A stretch of DNA of 64,000 nt from NCBI RefSeq assembly GCF_003050835.1, contig NZ_QAOJ01000004.1:310001-374000 (forward strand), read 5' to 3'. Below are positions 1 through 10,367 of this stretch, in pieces (the stretch's first letter is position 1; the number at the start of each line of letters is the position of its first letter). A model generated the notes under the pieces. The model did not search any database, was not told the origin of the DNA, and saw nothing but the letters and a program-made list of their open reading frames with translations. Made by a program: the position numbers and the translations under genes. Source of the stretch: Pseudomonas sp. GV071. GTDB taxonomy: Bacteria; Pseudomonadota; Gammaproteobacteria; Pseudomonadales; Pseudomonadaceae.

Positions 1-77
1 GTCCGGTGGAAGTCAGCAGCGACAACGGCCCGTCCTTCGGCTGGCTGATGGACAAAGCCATGGCAGCAGGACTCTAA
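1..77 (+). CDS. alg44: Alg44 C-terminus (partial, runs off left edge)
   Basis: Only the last 24 codons and the TAA stop (75-77) are inside the window; the frame ends ...SFGWLMDKAMAAGL. Alg44 is the inner-membrane c-di-GMP receptor (PilZ domain plus periplasmic adaptor) that works with the polymerase Alg8. The assignment rests mainly on position, immediately upstream of algK with a 3-nt gap, which is the invariant alginate operon order in Pseudomonas. No domain can be checked from this fragment. Confidence 0.8.
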   Translation, partial: PVEVSSDNGPSFGWLMDKAMAAGL

Positions 78-80
78 GTT

Positions 81-1532
81 ATGGATAACGCACAGCCGCA
101 CCTCTTCCTCTACAAACCGCTGCTGCTCGCCGTCGCGCCCTTGATCATTGCGATGGGCATGGCCGGTTGCGCCGGTCTGCCCGACCAGCGCCTGGCCAAC
201 GAGGCGCTGAAAAACGGCGACACCGCCACCGCCCAGGCCAACTACAAAGCCCTGGCCGATATGGGTTATGCCGATGCCTCGGTGGGCCTCGCTGATATCC
301 AGCTGGAAAGCGGCGACCCGGCGCAATTGGCGGCAGCCGAAGACACCTATCGCCAGGCGGCAGACACCTCGCCACGGGCCGCCTCGCGCCTGGGCCGTCT
401 GCTGGCGACCAAACCGAACGCCACCGAAGCCGAGCACCAGGAAGCGGAAAAACGCCTGAAGCAAGCCTTTGCCAATGGCGAAGAAGGCGCCGTGCTGCCG
501 CTGGCCATGCTTTACCTGCAATACCCGCAGACGTTCCCCAACGTGAACGCCCAGGAAAAAATCAGCCAGTGGCGTGAGCAAGGTCACCCGCAGGCCGAGC
601 TCGCCCAGGTGCTGCTCTATCGCACCCAGGGCACCTACGACGCGCACCTGGCCGACGTGGAAAAGATCTGCAAAGCGGCATTGTCCACGGCCGATGTGTG
701 CTACGTGGAACTGGCCACCGTGTACCAGAAACGCGGCGAAGCGGATAAGCAGAAAGCCCTGGTCGAACAACTGCGCGGCGCCTATGGCCGTGGCGTAGTA
801 CCGGCCGCGCGTATGGAAGGTGTTGCGCAGGTATTGGCCGACCCGGAACTGGTAGCAGGCCCTCAAGGTGGAGAGAGCGGCGGCAAAACCGACCCGGCGA
901 CCGCGCAACAGATGCTGGAACAGATTGCCCCGACCTACCCCGCGGCCTGGGTGAGCCTCGCGCAATTGCTCTACGACTACCCCGAGCAGGGCGATATCGA
1001 CAAGATGCTCGAGTACCTGAAAAAGGGCCGCGAGGCCGCGCAACCGCGCGCCGAACTGCTGCTCGGCAAGCTCTACTACGAAGGCAAACTGCTGCCGGCT
1101 GACCCCGTAAAAGCCGAACAGCACCTGCTCAAAGCGGCGCAAAGCGAGACCAGCGCCAACTACTACCTGGGCCAGATGTACCGCCGCGGTTACCTCGGCC
1201 AGGTCCAGCCACAGCAAGCGCTAGACCACCTGCTGGCCGCCGCCCGCGCCGGGCAGAACAGTGCCGATTTTGCCCTGGCGCAGATGTTCTCCCAAGGCCG
1301 AGGCATCGCCCCCGATCCGGTGAACGCCTATGTGTTCAGCCAGATCGCCGTGCAGAAAGGCACACCGCAAGCGCCCGACCTGGCGGCGCAGATCGAACAG
1401 CAATTACCCCCTGGCTCGCGCCCCCAAGCGGAACGCTTGCTGCGTGAGGAACAAGCGCTGCGTGGCGCAACTCTACAAACCGTTACGCAGATGCAGGCCA
1501 TGCAAAGTCAGGACGGGCAGGAGCCACTATGA
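81..1532 (+). CDS. algK: AlgK, alginate secretion lipoprotein with Sel1/TPR-like repeats
   Basis: 483 aa. The N-terminus has a hydrophobic segment ending in a lipobox (M-A-G-C near residue 30), so the protein should be lipidated and sent to the outer membrane. The rest is helical-repeat sequence of Sel1/TPR type (for example [38 protein letters not shown]). AlgK is known to localise the porin AlgE and help build the alginate secretion complex. The start at 81 has a weak CAGGA about 9 nt upstream inside the end of alg44. It overlaps algE by ATGA, which suggests translational coupling. Confidence 0.93.
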   Translation: MDNAQPHLFLYKPLLLAVAPLIIAMGMAGCAGLPDQRLANEALKNGDTATAQANYKALADMGYADASVGLADIQLESGDPAQLAAAEDTYRQAADTSPRAASRLGRLLATKPNATEAEHQEAEKRLKQAFANGEEGAVLPLAMLYLQYPQTFPNVNAQEKISQWREQGHPQAELAQVLLYRTQGTYDAHLADVEKICKAALSTADVCYVELATVYQKRGEADKQKALVEQLRGAYGRGVVPAARMEGVAQVLADPELVAGPQGGESGGKTDPATAQQMLEQIAPTYPAAWVSLAQLLYDYPEQGDIDKMLEYLKKGREAAQPRAELLLGKLYYEGKLLPADPVKAEQHLLKAAQSETSANYYLGQMYRRGYLGQVQPQQALDHLLAAARAGQNSADFALAQMFSQGRGIAPDPVNAYVFSQIAVQKGTPQAPDLAAQIEQQLPPGSRPQAERLLREEQALRGATLQTVTQMQAMQSQDGQEPL

Positions 1533-3007
1533 ATCGCACAAAACGTAAAACAACAAACACGTGGACGCGCGCCGGTTTTTGCCTGAGCGCCACCTTGATC
1601 ACCGCCCATTCCGCCTGGGGCGTGCAGATGACCGATAGCAGCAGCTACGGCATGGACGTGAAGATCACCGCCCAATCCGAAGATGACCGCGACCTCGGTA
1701 CCCGCAGTGGCGGCGATGTAAACGGTATCGGTATCGACCTGCGCCCCTGGGTGTACGGCAAGCGCGGCAACTGGAGCGGCTATGCCATGGGACAGGCTGT
1801 TAGTGCTACGGACATCATCGAGACCGACACCCTGCAGCAACCCGAAGACGGCGAGAACGCAGGCAGCGGCAGCGGCGATGACAGCCGCCAGCCAGACAAA
1901 AGTTACCTCGCCCTGCGCGAATTCTGGGTCGGCTATTCGGGCCTTACGCCCTACCCCGGCGAAGAACTGCGCCTGGGTCGCCAGCGCTTGCGTAACGACG
2001 ACGGCATGTGGCGTGACACCAATATCGAAGCGCTGAACTGGACCTTTGACACCACCCTGCTGAAAGCCAACCTCGGTGTTGCTGAACGCTTCAGCGAATA
2101 CCGCACCGACATCGACGAACTCTCGCCCAAAGACAAAGACCGCCTGCACATTTACGGCGACGTCGCCGCGCAATGGACACCCGGCCACTGGGTGGGCCTG
2201 AACGTGCAACACGCCCGCGACGACGGCAACCTCAACGACCCTGGCGAAACCGTCGACGAGCTGGATAAAACCAGCACCGGCGACCTCACCTGGGTCGGCC
2301 TGCAAGCCAACAGCGACGCCTACAACCCGCGCAACGAAAACCGCCTGAACTACTGGGCCAGCGTCACCAGCCTGACCGGTGACCGCGACCGCTTGAACAC
2401 CACCACCGTCGGCGGCGAACAGATTGCCACCGGCAAGCAGAGCGGTGATGTCAGCGCCTGGGCCACCGACCTGGGCCTGCGCTGGAAATTCGATGAGAAC
2501 TGGCAGATCGGCGGCGCCTATGCCCGTGGTAGCGGCGGCGGTGGCGACGATGGTGGCGACAACTTCGAACAGACCGGCCTGGAAAGTAACCGCTCCACCT
2601 ACACCGGCACCCGCTCGCGGGTTCACCGCTTTGGGGAGGCGTTTCGCGGCGAACTAAGCAACCTGCAGGCCGCCACGCTGTTCGGCTCCTGGCAGCTACG
2701 CGAGGACTACGACGCCAGCCTGGTGTACCACAAGTTCTGGCGCGTCGATGACCAGCAACCAATCGGCACCAGCGGCATCAACGCCGCCATGCAGGACGGT
2801 GAAAAGGATGTCGGCCAGGAAGTCGATCTGGTGGTGACCAAGTACTTCAAACAGGGCCTGTTGCCCGCCGCTGTCAGCCAGGCCATCGATGAACCCTCGG
2901 CCCTGGTGCGCTTTCGTGGCGGCGTGTTCAAGCCTGGCGACGCCTATGGCCCGGATGCCGATTCGTATATGCACCGCGCCTTCGTCGACGTGATCTGGCG
3001 CTTCTGA
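1529..3007 (+). CDS. algE: AlgE, outer-membrane alginate export porin
   Basis: 492 aa, about the usual AlgE length (490 in P. aeruginosa). An N-terminal signal sequence is followed by the family motifs [15 protein letters not shown] and [19 protein letters not shown]. The C-terminus is VDVIWRF, ending in the terminal Phe recognised by the BAM machinery. AlgE is an 18-strand beta-barrel that conducts polymannuronate/alginate across the outer membrane. A Gly/Asp-rich loop ([10 protein letters not shown]) lies near residue 335, in a probable extracellular or periplasmic loop. Four-base ATGA overlap with algK; its stop overlaps the region just before algG. Confidence 0.95.
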   Translation: MNRTKRKTTNTWTRAGFCLSATLITAHSAWGVQMTDSSSYGMDVKITAQSEDDRDLGTRSGGDVNGIGIDLRPWVYGKRGNWSGYAMGQAVSATDIIETDTLQQPEDGENAGSGSGDDSRQPDKSYLALREFWVGYSGLTPYPGEELRLGRQRLRNDDGMWRDTNIEALNWTFDTTLLKANLGVAERFSEYRTDIDELSPKDKDRLHIYGDVAAQWTPGHWVGLNVQHARDDGNLNDPGETVDELDKTSTGDLTWVGLQANSDAYNPRNENRLNYWASVTSLTGDRDRLNTTTVGGEQIATGKQSGDVSAWATDLGLRWKFDENWQIGGAYARGSGGGGDDGGDNFEQTGLESNRSTYTGTRSRVHRFGEAFRGELSNLQAATLFGSWQLREDYDASLVYHKFWRVDDQQPIGTSGINAAMQDGEKDVGQEVDLVVTKYFKQGLLPAAVSQAIDEPSALVRFRGGVFKPGDAYGPDADSYMHRAFVDVIWRF

Positions 3008-3033
3008 TGACGCGGCCATGGAGAACTCCTGAC

Positions 3034-4662
3034 ATGCCTGACCAGACCCCGCCGTTGCTTGCACTGCTATTGGCTGGTGCGCTGCTGCTCAGCGGCTCGG
3101 CCATGGCCGTCGAAGCGCCGCCGGCCTCCGATAGCCAGCAGGATGCGGCGCGCGCCAGTGACGCGCCGCTGCCAGAAGACGGCAAACCGCAGGCCACCAA
3201 AGAACTGCGCCAAGCCAAAAGCTACACCGTGACCACCGCGCCGACCAAAGCGCTGGAGCTGGCCGCGCCGAAGTTGCCCGACCTCAGCGGCTACACCGCC
3301 GAGGCGGTCAACGCCAAGATCGACCGCAGCAAAAAGGGCAGCGTCACCGTGCGCCGGATGGTGCAGCAAGACGCCTTGAAAGAATTTATCGGCGGCAACA
3401 ACCGCATGGCCGAATGGGTAACCCGTCAGCGCGGCATGCCCCAGGCGATCTTCGTCGAGGGCGGCTATATGAGCTTCAGCGAGCTGAGCAAAAAAGTGCC
3501 CAAGCAGTACCTGAGCGCGGACGCCGACGGCACCTACACCCTGCGCCTGCCGCTGGTGGTGGCGCACAACGCCAGCCTGCAGATCGACAAAGACGTGAAG
3601 CAACTGCACCTGTCGCAAGACCGCGGCGCCTTTATCGTCAACGACGGCAAACTGTTTATCACCGACACCAACCTCACCGGTTGGAACGAAGCGAAAAAGG
3701 CCCCGGCCACGTTTAAAAAACCGGAGGAATTCCGCCCGTTTCTGCTCTCGTGGGGCGGCACCGAGACCTATATCGTCAATAGCAAGATCGCGAGCTTCGG
3801 TTACAACACCAGTAAGTCCTACGGCCTGAGTATTTCCCAGTACACGCCGAACATGAGCAAGCAAATGGGTCGCGGTATGCCCACCGGCTGGATCATCGGC
3901 TCCGAGTTCTCAGACCTGTGGTACGGCTTCTACTGCTACGAAACCCAGGACTTCGTGGTCAAGGACAACACCTACCGCGACAACATCATCTACGGCATCG
4001 ACCCCCACGACCGCTCGCGCCGTCTGGTGATTGCCGGCAACACCGTGTACGGCACCCACAAGAAGCACGGGATCATCATTTCCCGCGAAGTGGATGACAG
4101 CTGGATCATCAATAACAAGGTCTACGAGAACAAACTCTCGGGCATCGTGATTGACCGGAACAGTGTCAACAACCTGGTGGCCTACAACGAGGTTTATCAC
4201 AACCAATCCGACGGCATCACGCTGTACGAAAGCTCCAACAACCTGCTGTGGGGCAACAAGGTGTTGAGCAACGAACGCCACGGCATTCGCTTGCGCAACA
4301 GCACCAACATTCGCCTGTACGAGAACCTGGCTGTGGATAACCGCCTGGTGGGCGTATACGGCCACATCAAAGACTTGAGCGACACCGACCGCGACATCGA
4401 CCTCGACCCGTTCGATACCAAGGTGTCGATGATCGTGGTCGGCGGCGAGCTGATCAGTAACGGCTCCGGGCCGCTCTCCATCGACTCGCCGCTGTCGGTG
4501 GAGCTGTACCGGGTGGCCATGTTGGCGCCGACCAAATCGTCGGGCATCAGCTTTTCGGGAATTCTCGGTGACAAGCAAAACGAAATTCTGGACCTGATGG
4601 TCCGCCAGGATAAGGCAGTGCTGATCGACCCCGTTGAAAGCCAGGCCGAACTTCAGGACTGA
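3034..4662 (+). CDS. algG: AlgG, periplasmic mannuronan C5-epimerase
   Basis: 542 aa from the ATG at 3034. An in-frame ATG at 3007 would add nine residues, but GGAG at 3020-3023 lies 10 nt before 3034, so the shorter start is preferred. A signal peptide ends near SAMA. The C-terminal half is a right-handed beta-helix (CASH repeats, such as NKVYENKLSGIVIDRNSVNN) holding the catalytic motif DPHD at residues 323-326. AlgG converts D-mannuronate to L-guluronate in the polymer as it passes through the periplasm, and is also needed to protect the polymer from AlgL during export. It sits directly between algE and algX. Confidence 0.95.
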   Translation: MPDQTPPLLALLLAGALLLSGSAMAVEAPPASDSQQDAARASDAPLPEDGKPQATKELRQAKSYTVTTAPTKALELAAPKLPDLSGYTAEAVNAKIDRSKKGSVTVRRMVQQDALKEFIGGNNRMAEWVTRQRGMPQAIFVEGGYMSFSELSKKVPKQYLSADADGTYTLRLPLVVAHNASLQIDKDVKQLHLSQDRGAFIVNDGKLFITDTNLTGWNEAKKAPATFKKPEEFRPFLLSWGGTETYIVNSKIASFGYNTSKSYGLSISQYTPNMSKQMGRGMPTGWIIGSEFSDLWYGFYCYETQDFVVKDNTYRDNIIYGIDPHDRSRRLVIAGNTVYGTHKKHGIIISREVDDSWIINNKVYENKLSGIVIDRNSVNNLVAYNEVYHNQSDGITLYESSNNLLWGNKVLSNERHGIRLRNSTNIRLYENLAVDNRLVGVYGHIKDLSDTDRDIDLDPFDTKVSMIVVGGELISNGSGPLSIDSPLSVELYRVAMLAPTKSSGISFSGILGDKQNEILDLMVRQDKAVLIDPVESQAELQD

Positions 4663-4676
4663 GGAGCATGCATTCC

Positions 4677-6143
4677 ATGACCACAACCACCGCAACCCGC
4701 CATTGGCTCGCCCCTTCCGCCCTGGCCATGGCCCTGCTGGCCGCCAGCAACTTGAGCCAGGCCGCTGACACCGGCGTGCCGCAGTACCAAGTCAAAGGTA
4801 ACGCCCCCCTGTGCCCGGCCGCCGCCAACAACGGCCTATACAACACCAAGTACCTGGGTTTTTTCACCCACTTGGTGCAGGCCCAGGACGACTGGCTGTT
4901 TCGCACCACCTACGACCTGCGCACCGACTTTGGCACCACACCCGAGGGCTACGCCAAACTCAAAGGCTTGCGCGATGCCCTGCACAAAAAAGGCATCGAG
5001 CTGGTGGTGGTGTACCAACCCACTCGCGGCCTGGTGAACCGGGAAAAACTCACCCCCGCCGAGAAGGCCGCGTTCAACTACGACCTGGCGAAAAAGAACT
5101 ACCTGGCGGTCATCGACAAGCTGCGCCAGACCGGCATGTACGTACCCGACTACAGCCCGCTGTTCGACGAACAGGAACAGCACGCCTTCTACTTCAAAGG
5201 CGACCACCACTGGACCCCATACGGCGCTGAACGCACCGCGAAAATCACTGCCGACACCCTGAAAGAAGTACCGGGCTTCGCCGACATTCCCAAGCAACAG
5301 TACGAAAGCAAACGCGTCGGCCTGCTGAGCAAGCTCGGCACTTTCCACAAGGCCGCCGCGCAGCTGTGCGGCAACAGCTACGCCACCCAATACGTCGACC
5401 GTTTTGAAACCACGGTGGCCGGCAGTGGCGGTGGCGAGGAAGGGGGTGGCGATCTGTTCGGTGATGAAAGCCAGCCACAGATAGCGTTGGTGGGCACCAG
5501 TAATAGCGGCCCGGCGTACAACTTTGCCGGTTTTCTGGAGCAATACAGCGGCGCCGAAATTCTCAACAACGCCATCTCCGGCGGTGGTTTCGACAGCTCC
5601 CTGCTGCAGTACCTGAGCAGCAATGAGTTCCACGAACACCCACCGAAAATCATCGTCTGGGAGTTCGCCACCCACTACGACCTGGCGCAGAAAAGCTTCT
5701 ATCGCCAAGCCATGCCCCTGGTGGAAAACGGCTGCGAAGGACAAAAAGCCGTACTTAAAAACGATGTGAAATTGCACAACGGCAGCACCGAGATTCTGGT
5801 CAACGGCAAGAACCAATTGCTCAACCTGCAGGGCGACCAGTACCAGGTTGACCTGACCTTCAGCGACCCCTCGGTGAAAACCATGAAAGCCACCATCTGG
5901 TACCTCAATGGCCGCCGCGAAAACCTGAAACTGGAGCAGAGCGCTGCCGCCGATACCGGTGGCCGTTATGTGTTCCAACTGCGTAACGACCCTGGCTGGG
6001 CAGACCTGAACATGCTCGCCATGGAAATTCACAGCCCCGAGCAAATGCCGGACAACCTCAGCGTTAAAGCCACGCTGTGCAAACGTCCGACTAGCGGGGC
6101 CGGCACCCTTACGGCGAAAGCCGCAGGAGGCACAGACTCATGA
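4677..6143 (+). CDS. algX: AlgX, alginate O-acetyltransferase
   Basis: 488 aa. The ATG at 4668 is only 1 nt from GGAG (4663-4666), whereas 4677 is 10 nt away, so 4677 is chosen. A signal peptide ends near SQAADTG. The SGNH-like domain carries D-H-H-W (Asp176, His178) and G-T-S (Ser275), matching the catalytic triad of AlgX. The C-terminal part is the carbohydrate-binding module. AlgX transfers acetyl groups onto mannuronate in the periplasm, the last step of O-acetylation after AlgI, AlgJ and AlgF. It overlaps algL by ATGA. Confidence 0.95.
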   Translation: MTTTTATRHWLAPSALAMALLAASNLSQAADTGVPQYQVKGNAPLCPAAANNGLYNTKYLGFFTHLVQAQDDWLFRTTYDLRTDFGTTPEGYAKLKGLRDALHKKGIELVVVYQPTRGLVNREKLTPAEKAAFNYDLAKKNYLAVIDKLRQTGMYVPDYSPLFDEQEQHAFYFKGDHHWTPYGAERTAKITADTLKEVPGFADIPKQQYESKRVGLLSKLGTFHKAAAQLCGNSYATQYVDRFETTVAGSGGGEEGGGDLFGDESQPQIALVGTSNSGPAYNFAGFLEQYSGAEILNNAISGGGFDSSLLQYLSSNEFHEHPPKIIVWEFATHYDLAQKSFYRQAMPLVENGCEGQKAVLKNDVKLHNGSTEILVNGKNQLLNLQGDQYQVDLTFSDPSVKTMKATIWYLNGRRENLKLEQSAAADTGGRYVFQLRNDPGWADLNMLAMEIHSPEQMPDNLSVKATLCKRPTSGAGTLTAKAAGGTDS

Positions 6144-7258
6144 ACACCTCCCATCCGTTACTACGCGGGGCTGCGCTCAGCACCCTGATTTTCGCTGGCA
6201 GCGCCAGCGCGGCGCTGGTTCCCCCCCTGGGCTACTACGCGCCGATCGAAAGCCACAAGAGCAAACCGCCGGAAGATCAGTGCGGTGCGCCGCCCAAACC
6301 GTACACCGACAAGCTGGTGTTTCGCAGCAAGTACGAAGGCTCGGACAAGGCCCGCGCCACGCTGAACAAGGAATCGGAAAAAGCCTTCCGCGACTCCACC
6401 GCCAGCATCACCCAGCTGGAACGCGGGGTGAGCAAACAGGTGATGGGCTATATGCGGGACGGTCGCCAGGAGCAGCTCGACTGCACCCTGAGCTGGCTGA
6501 CCACCTGGGCCCAGGCCGACGCGCTGCTGTCCACCGACTTCAACCACACCGGCAAGTCGATGCGCAAATGGGCCCTGGGCAGCGTGGCCTCGGCGTACCT
6601 GCGCCTGAAGTTCTCCGAGTCCAAACCACTGGCCAACTATGGACAGCAGTCGCAACTGATCGAAGCCTGGTTCGCCAAGCTTGGCGAGCAGGTGGTGAAA
6701 GACTGGAGCTACCTGCCGCTCAAGCAGGTGAACAACCACTCCTACTGGGCCGCCTGGTCGGTGATGGCCACGGCCGTCGCCACCAATCGCCAGGACCTGT
6801 TCGACTGGTCCGTGGAGCAGTTCCGCGTCGGCGCCAACCAGGTCGATGCAGACGGCTACCTGCCCAACGAACTCAAACGCCAACAGCGCGCGCTGTCGTA
6901 CCACAACTACGCCCTGCCGCCGCTGGCAATGATCGCCAGCTTCGCCCAGGCCAATAACGTCGACCTGCGCACCGAAAACCGCGACGCCCTGAGCCGCCTG
7001 GCGAAACGGGTGATGGAAGGGGTCAACGACCCGGATGAATTCGCCAGCAAGGCCGGCAAGAAACAGGACATGGAAGACCTCAAGATCGACAGCAAATTCG
7101 CCTGGCTGGAACCCTACTGCACCCTGTACCAGTGCGCCGGCGACACGCTGAAGTGGAAGCAGTCGATGCAACCGTTCAAGACCTTCCGCCTGGGTGGAGA
7201 CCTGACCCGGGTGTATGACCCGAAGGCGGAGAGTAAGGACGGCAAGAAGAACTCGTGA
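6140..7258 (+). CDS. algL: AlgL, periplasmic alginate lyase (PL5)
   Basis: 372 aa with a signal peptide (cleavage near ASAALVPP). The PL5 active-site motif NNHSYW is present (Asn199, His200), as is the YHNY motif (Tyr257 probably catalytic). AlgL beta-eliminates mannuronate-rich alginate. In the biosynthetic operon its known role is to clear polymer that accumulates in the periplasm. Four-base overlap with algX. It is followed by 337 nt of repeats before algI, the only large break in this operon. Confidence 0.95.
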   Translation: MNTSHPLLRGAALSTLIFAGSASAALVPPLGYYAPIESHKSKPPEDQCGAPPKPYTDKLVFRSKYEGSDKARATLNKESEKAFRDSTASITQLERGVSKQVMGYMRDGRQEQLDCTLSWLTTWAQADALLSTDFNHTGKSMRKWALGSVASAYLRLKFSESKPLANYGQQSQLIEAWFAKLGEQVVKDWSYLPLKQVNNHSYWAAWSVMATAVATNRQDLFDWSVEQFRVGANQVDADGYLPNELKRQQRALSYHNYALPPLAMIASFAQANNVDLRTENRDALSRLAKRVMEGVNDPDEFASKAGKKQDMEDLKIDSKFAWLEPYCTLYQCAGDTLKWKQSMQPFKTFRLGGDLTRVYDPKAESKDGKKNS

Positions 7259-7273
7259 AGCAACACGGTTTGC

Positions 7274-7466
7274 TCCCTCGCCCCAGCGGGGAGAGGGATG
7301 GGGTGAGGGGGTTGGATGTCAGCCCCGACGATTGAGTAACGGCAACCAGTTTGCCCTCTCCCTAACCCTCTCCCGCACGCGGGAGAGGGGACTGATCGAG
7401 TAAACCGCAGCACCTCCGTTCAGCCCCCTCGCCCCAGCGGGGAGAGGGCTGGGGAGAGGGGGTTGG
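7274..7466. repeat. Three CCCTCKCCC/GGGAGAGGG palindromic repeats between algL and algI
   Basis: Two nearly identical direct copies (7274-7315 and 7426-7466) read CCCTCGCCCCAGCGGGGAGAGGG followed by a second G-rich arm and GTTGG. Between them is an inverted, more perfect hairpin (7366-7389, CCCTCTCCC-6 nt-GGGAGAGGG). The gap 7259-7595 holds no convincing gene. A fourth copy of the family is at 22004-22040. These are dispersed REP-like palindromes, and the transcript of this gap would fold into several strong hairpins inside the alginate mRNA. Confidence 0.8.
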
Positions 7467-7526
7467 CCAGCCGCCCAAGCGCTTTCAGCAGGGACGGCAA
7501 AAAACACACTCCACCCGGATTTTCCC

Positions 7527-7543
7527 GGGGGGGGTTGGGGGGG
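7527..7543 (+). repeat. G8-TT-G7 tract upstream of algI
   Basis: Eight G, two T and seven G lie 52 nt before the algI start codon, after the ribosome would have left algL and before the algI ribosome-binding site (GGAG at 7584-7587). Such tracts are prone to slippage and could form a G-quadruplex in mRNA. No function is shown by the sequence alone. Confidence 0.6.
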
Positions 7544-7595
7544 ATGTGGCGCTAGCCACGTCCTCTGAACCGAAGGTGAAGATGGAGAGAGGCGG

Positions 7596-9125
7596 ATGGT
7601 TTTTTCATCCAATGTGTTCCTGTTCTTGTTCCTGCCGATATTCCTCGGCTTGTACTACTTGAGCGGGCAACGCTATCGCAACTTGCTGCTGCTGATTGCC
7701 AGCTACGTGTTCTACGCCTGGTGGCGGGTGGACTTCCTTGCGCTGTTCGCCGGGGTCACCCTGTGGAATTACTGGATCGGCCTCAAGGTCGGCACCGCCG
7801 GGGTCCGTACCAAGCCTGCGCAGCGTTGGCTGCTGCTCGGCGTCGGGGTGGACCTGTGCATTCTTGGCTACTTCAAGTACGCCAATTTTGGTGTCGACAG
7901 CCTCAACGCCATCATCACCTCGTTCGGCCTTGAGCCGTTCATTCTCACCCACGTGCTGCTGCCGATCGGGATCTCGTTCTACATCTTCGAGTCGATCAGC
8001 TACATCATTGACGTGTACCGCGGCGACACCCCAGCCACCCGCAACCTGATCGACTTTGCGGCGTTCGTGGCGATCTTCCCGCACCTGATCGCCGGCCCGG
8101 TCCTGCGTTTTCGCGACCTGGCCGACCAGTTCAACAACCGCACCCACACCCTGGATAAATTCAGCGAAGGCGCCACGCGCTTTATGCAGGGTTTCATCAA
8201 AAAAGTGTTTATCGCCGACACCCTGGCGGTGGTCGCCGACCATTGCTTCAGCCTGCAGAACCCCACCACTGGCGATGCCTGGCTCGGCGCCCTGGCCTAC
8301 ACCGCGCAGCTGTATTTCGACTTCTCCGGCTACAGCGACATGGCCATCGGCCTGGGCCTGATGATGGGTTTCCGCTTTATGGAAAACTTCAAACAGCCCT
8401 ATATCAGCCAGTCGATTACCGAGTTCTGGCGGCGCTGGCACATCAGCCTTTCCACCTGGCTGCGCGACTACCTGTACATCACCCTGGGCGGCAACCGCGG
8501 CGGCAAATTCGCCACCTACCGCAACCTGTTCCTGACCATGCTGCTCGGCGGTCTGTGGCACGGCGCGAATATCACCTACATCGTCTGGGGTGCCTGGCAC
8601 GGGATGTGGCTGGCGATTGAAAAAGCCATCGGCATCAACACCGCGCCGCGCAGTTTCAACGTGCTGCGCTGGGCCTTTACCTTCTTGCTGGTGATCATGG
8701 GCTGGGTGATTTTCCGCGCCGAAAACTTGCACGTGGCCGGCCGCATGTACGGCGCCATGTTCGGCTTCGGCGACTGGCAGCTGTCGGAACTCAACCGCGC
8801 CAGCCTCACTGGCCTGCAGGTGGCAACCCTGGTGGTGGCCTACGCCACCCTCGCCTTCTTCGGTCTGCGCGACTTCTACGCCAACCGTCCAAGCGAGAAA
8901 GCCGACACGCCGGTCACCGGCACCATCAAAGCGGTGCCAGGCGAACAGCCAAACATTCATATACCGGGCTACACCGTGGGCCATGAAGCGCAGGTGCAAG
9001 CCGTCTACTGGACTGCCGACTGGCCGCGTTACGCCATGCGCGCCCTGGTGCTGCTGCTGTTTGTCGCCTCGATTCTCAAGCTCTCGGCGCAGAGCTACTC
9101 GCCCTTCCTCTACTTCCAGTTCTGA
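7596..9125 (+). CDS. algI: AlgI, membrane-bound O-acyltransferase (MBOAT)
   Basis: 509 aa with many hydrophobic membrane segments, beginning MVFSSNVFLFLFLPIFLGLYY, the typical MBOAT N-terminus. The MBOAT motif LWHGAN places the catalytic His at residue 322, the same number as in P. aeruginosa AlgI. AlgI moves acetyl groups from a cytoplasmic donor across the inner membrane for AlgJ/AlgX. GGAGAGAGG just before the ATG supports the start. algJ begins 11 nt downstream. Confidence 0.96.
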   Translation: MVFSSNVFLFLFLPIFLGLYYLSGQRYRNLLLLIASYVFYAWWRVDFLALFAGVTLWNYWIGLKVGTAGVRTKPAQRWLLLGVGVDLCILGYFKYANFGVDSLNAIITSFGLEPFILTHVLLPIGISFYIFESISYIIDVYRGDTPATRNLIDFAAFVAIFPHLIAGPVLRFRDLADQFNNRTHTLDKFSEGATRFMQGFIKKVFIADTLAVVADHCFSLQNPTTGDAWLGALAYTAQLYFDFSGYSDMAIGLGLMMGFRFMENFKQPYISQSITEFWRRWHISLSTWLRDYLYITLGGNRGGKFATYRNLFLTMLLGGLWHGANITYIVWGAWHGMWLAIEKAIGINTAPRSFNVLRWAFTFLLVIMGWVIFRAENLHVAGRMYGAMFGFGDWQLSELNRASLTGLQVATLVVAYATLAFFGLRDFYANRPSEKADTPVTGTIKAVPGEQPNIHIPGYTVGHEAQVQAVYWTADWPRYAMRALVLLLFVASILKLSAQSYSPFLYFQF

Positions 9126-9136
9126 GCGAGCCGACC

Positions 9137-10321
9137 ATGACCCGATCCTTACGCGTTCTCTATATCGCCGTGTTCCTCGGCCTGCTGCTGGGCCTGGGCC
9201 TCTGGTCGTTGCGCGGCTTCATGGGCTTTAACACCACGCCGCAAGACACCGTGCTCAACGGCAAATGGGCCAAGGCCACCGAAACCCAATACGACAAGGA
9301 GTTCCCGCTCAAACGCCTGGGCACCAACCTCTGGGCCGCGTTGGACTTCAAGCTGTTCAACGAAGGCCGTCCGGGCGTGGTGCTGGGCCGTGACCAGTGG
9401 CTGTTCAGCGACGAAGAATTCAACCCCATCGCCAATGGCAGCCAGTACCAGGATGAAAACCTGGCATTGATTCAGGGCGTGCGCGAGCAGTTGGATAAGA
9501 AAGGCGTGAAGTTGGTGCTCGCCATCGTCCCAGCCAAAGCGCGTCTGTATCCGGAACATATCGGCGACGAAGAGCCGGCCAAGCTGCACGAAGACCTGTA
9601 CCAGCGCTTCCACGCCAGCGCCGAACAGGCCGGCATCCTCGCCCCCGACCTGCTCACCCCGCTGCAACACGCCAAGCTGCAAGGCCAGGTGTTCCTGCGT
9701 ACCGACACCCACTGGACGCCGATGGGCGCTGACGTAGTCGCACAGAACCTCGGTGCCACCGTGGCGCAGCAACTGCCACTGGATGCCGCGCCGCAACAGT
9801 TCATCACCGAAGCCAAACAACCGGAACCGTACAAGGGCGACCTGACCACCTTCCTGCCACTGGACCCGCTGTTCAGCAACCTGCTGCCCAAGCCCGACCA
9901 ATTGCAACAACGCACCACCCGCGCCGCCGATGAAGGCGGCAGCGAAGGCGGTGACGACGCGCTGTTTGCCGACAGCGAAGTGCCGGTCGCCCTGGTGGGC
10001 ACCAGCTACAGCGCCAACCCGCACTGGAACTTCGTCGGTGCCCTGCAACAAGCGCTGAAAAGCGACGTGGTCAGCTACGCCGAAAACGGCCACGGCCCCA
10101 TCGAGCCGATGCTCAAGTACCTGCAAAGCGACGCCTTCAAAGATTCGGCACCGCAGTTGGTGATCTGGGAATTCCCCGAACGCTACCTGCCGATGAAAAC
10201 CAACCTGAGCGACTTCGACCCCGACTGGATCGCTCAACTCAAGGCCGCCGGTGCGGCCAACACCAACCTGGCTACTTCGGCAGCCAGAAATTCACCGTTG
10301 CCAATTCAGGCAAACCGCTAG
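9137..10321 (+). CDS. algJ: AlgJ, alginate O-acetyltransferase, membrane-anchored
   Basis: 394 aa, with an uncleaved N-terminal membrane anchor (VLYIAVFLGLLLGLGLW). The SGNH-like domain is shared with AlgX: D-T-H-W (Asp190, His192) and G-T-S-Y (Ser290). AlgJ relays acetyl groups in the periplasm between AlgI and AlgX or the polymer. The length matches the family. algF starts 46 nt downstream with its own ribosome-binding site. Confidence 0.95.
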   Translation: MTRSLRVLYIAVFLGLLLGLGLWSLRGFMGFNTTPQDTVLNGKWAKATETQYDKEFPLKRLGTNLWAALDFKLFNEGRPGVVLGRDQWLFSDEEFNPIANGSQYQDENLALIQGVREQLDKKGVKLVLAIVPAKARLYPEHIGDEEPAKLHEDLYQRFHASAEQAGILAPDLLTPLQHAKLQGQVFLRTDTHWTPMGADVVAQNLGATVAQQLPLDAAPQQFITEAKQPEPYKGDLTTFLPLDPLFSNLLPKPDQLQQRTTRAADEGGSEGGDDALFADSEVPVALVGTSYSANPHWNFVGALQQALKSDVVSYAENGHGPIEPMLKYLQSDAFKDSAPQLVIWEFPERYLPMKTNLSDFDPDWIAQLKAAGAANTNLATSAARNSPLPIQANR

Positions 10322-10367
10322 ACCCGGTGCTGCTCGAAGCACCCACCCAATCATGGAGAACAACACA

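Noticed and set aside
7274..7466. Possible CRISPR array
   Set aside because: Only three palindromic copies in mixed orientation with unequal spacing, and no cas genes nearby.
7114..7612. Short frames spanning the algL-algI repeats
   Set aside because: They translate the G/C-rich palindromes (PSPLPAGARG-type strings) and are repeat artefacts.
7605..8999. 464-codon minus-strand frame opposite algI
   Set aside because: Mirror frame of a recognised MBOAT gene with biased composition and no homology signal.
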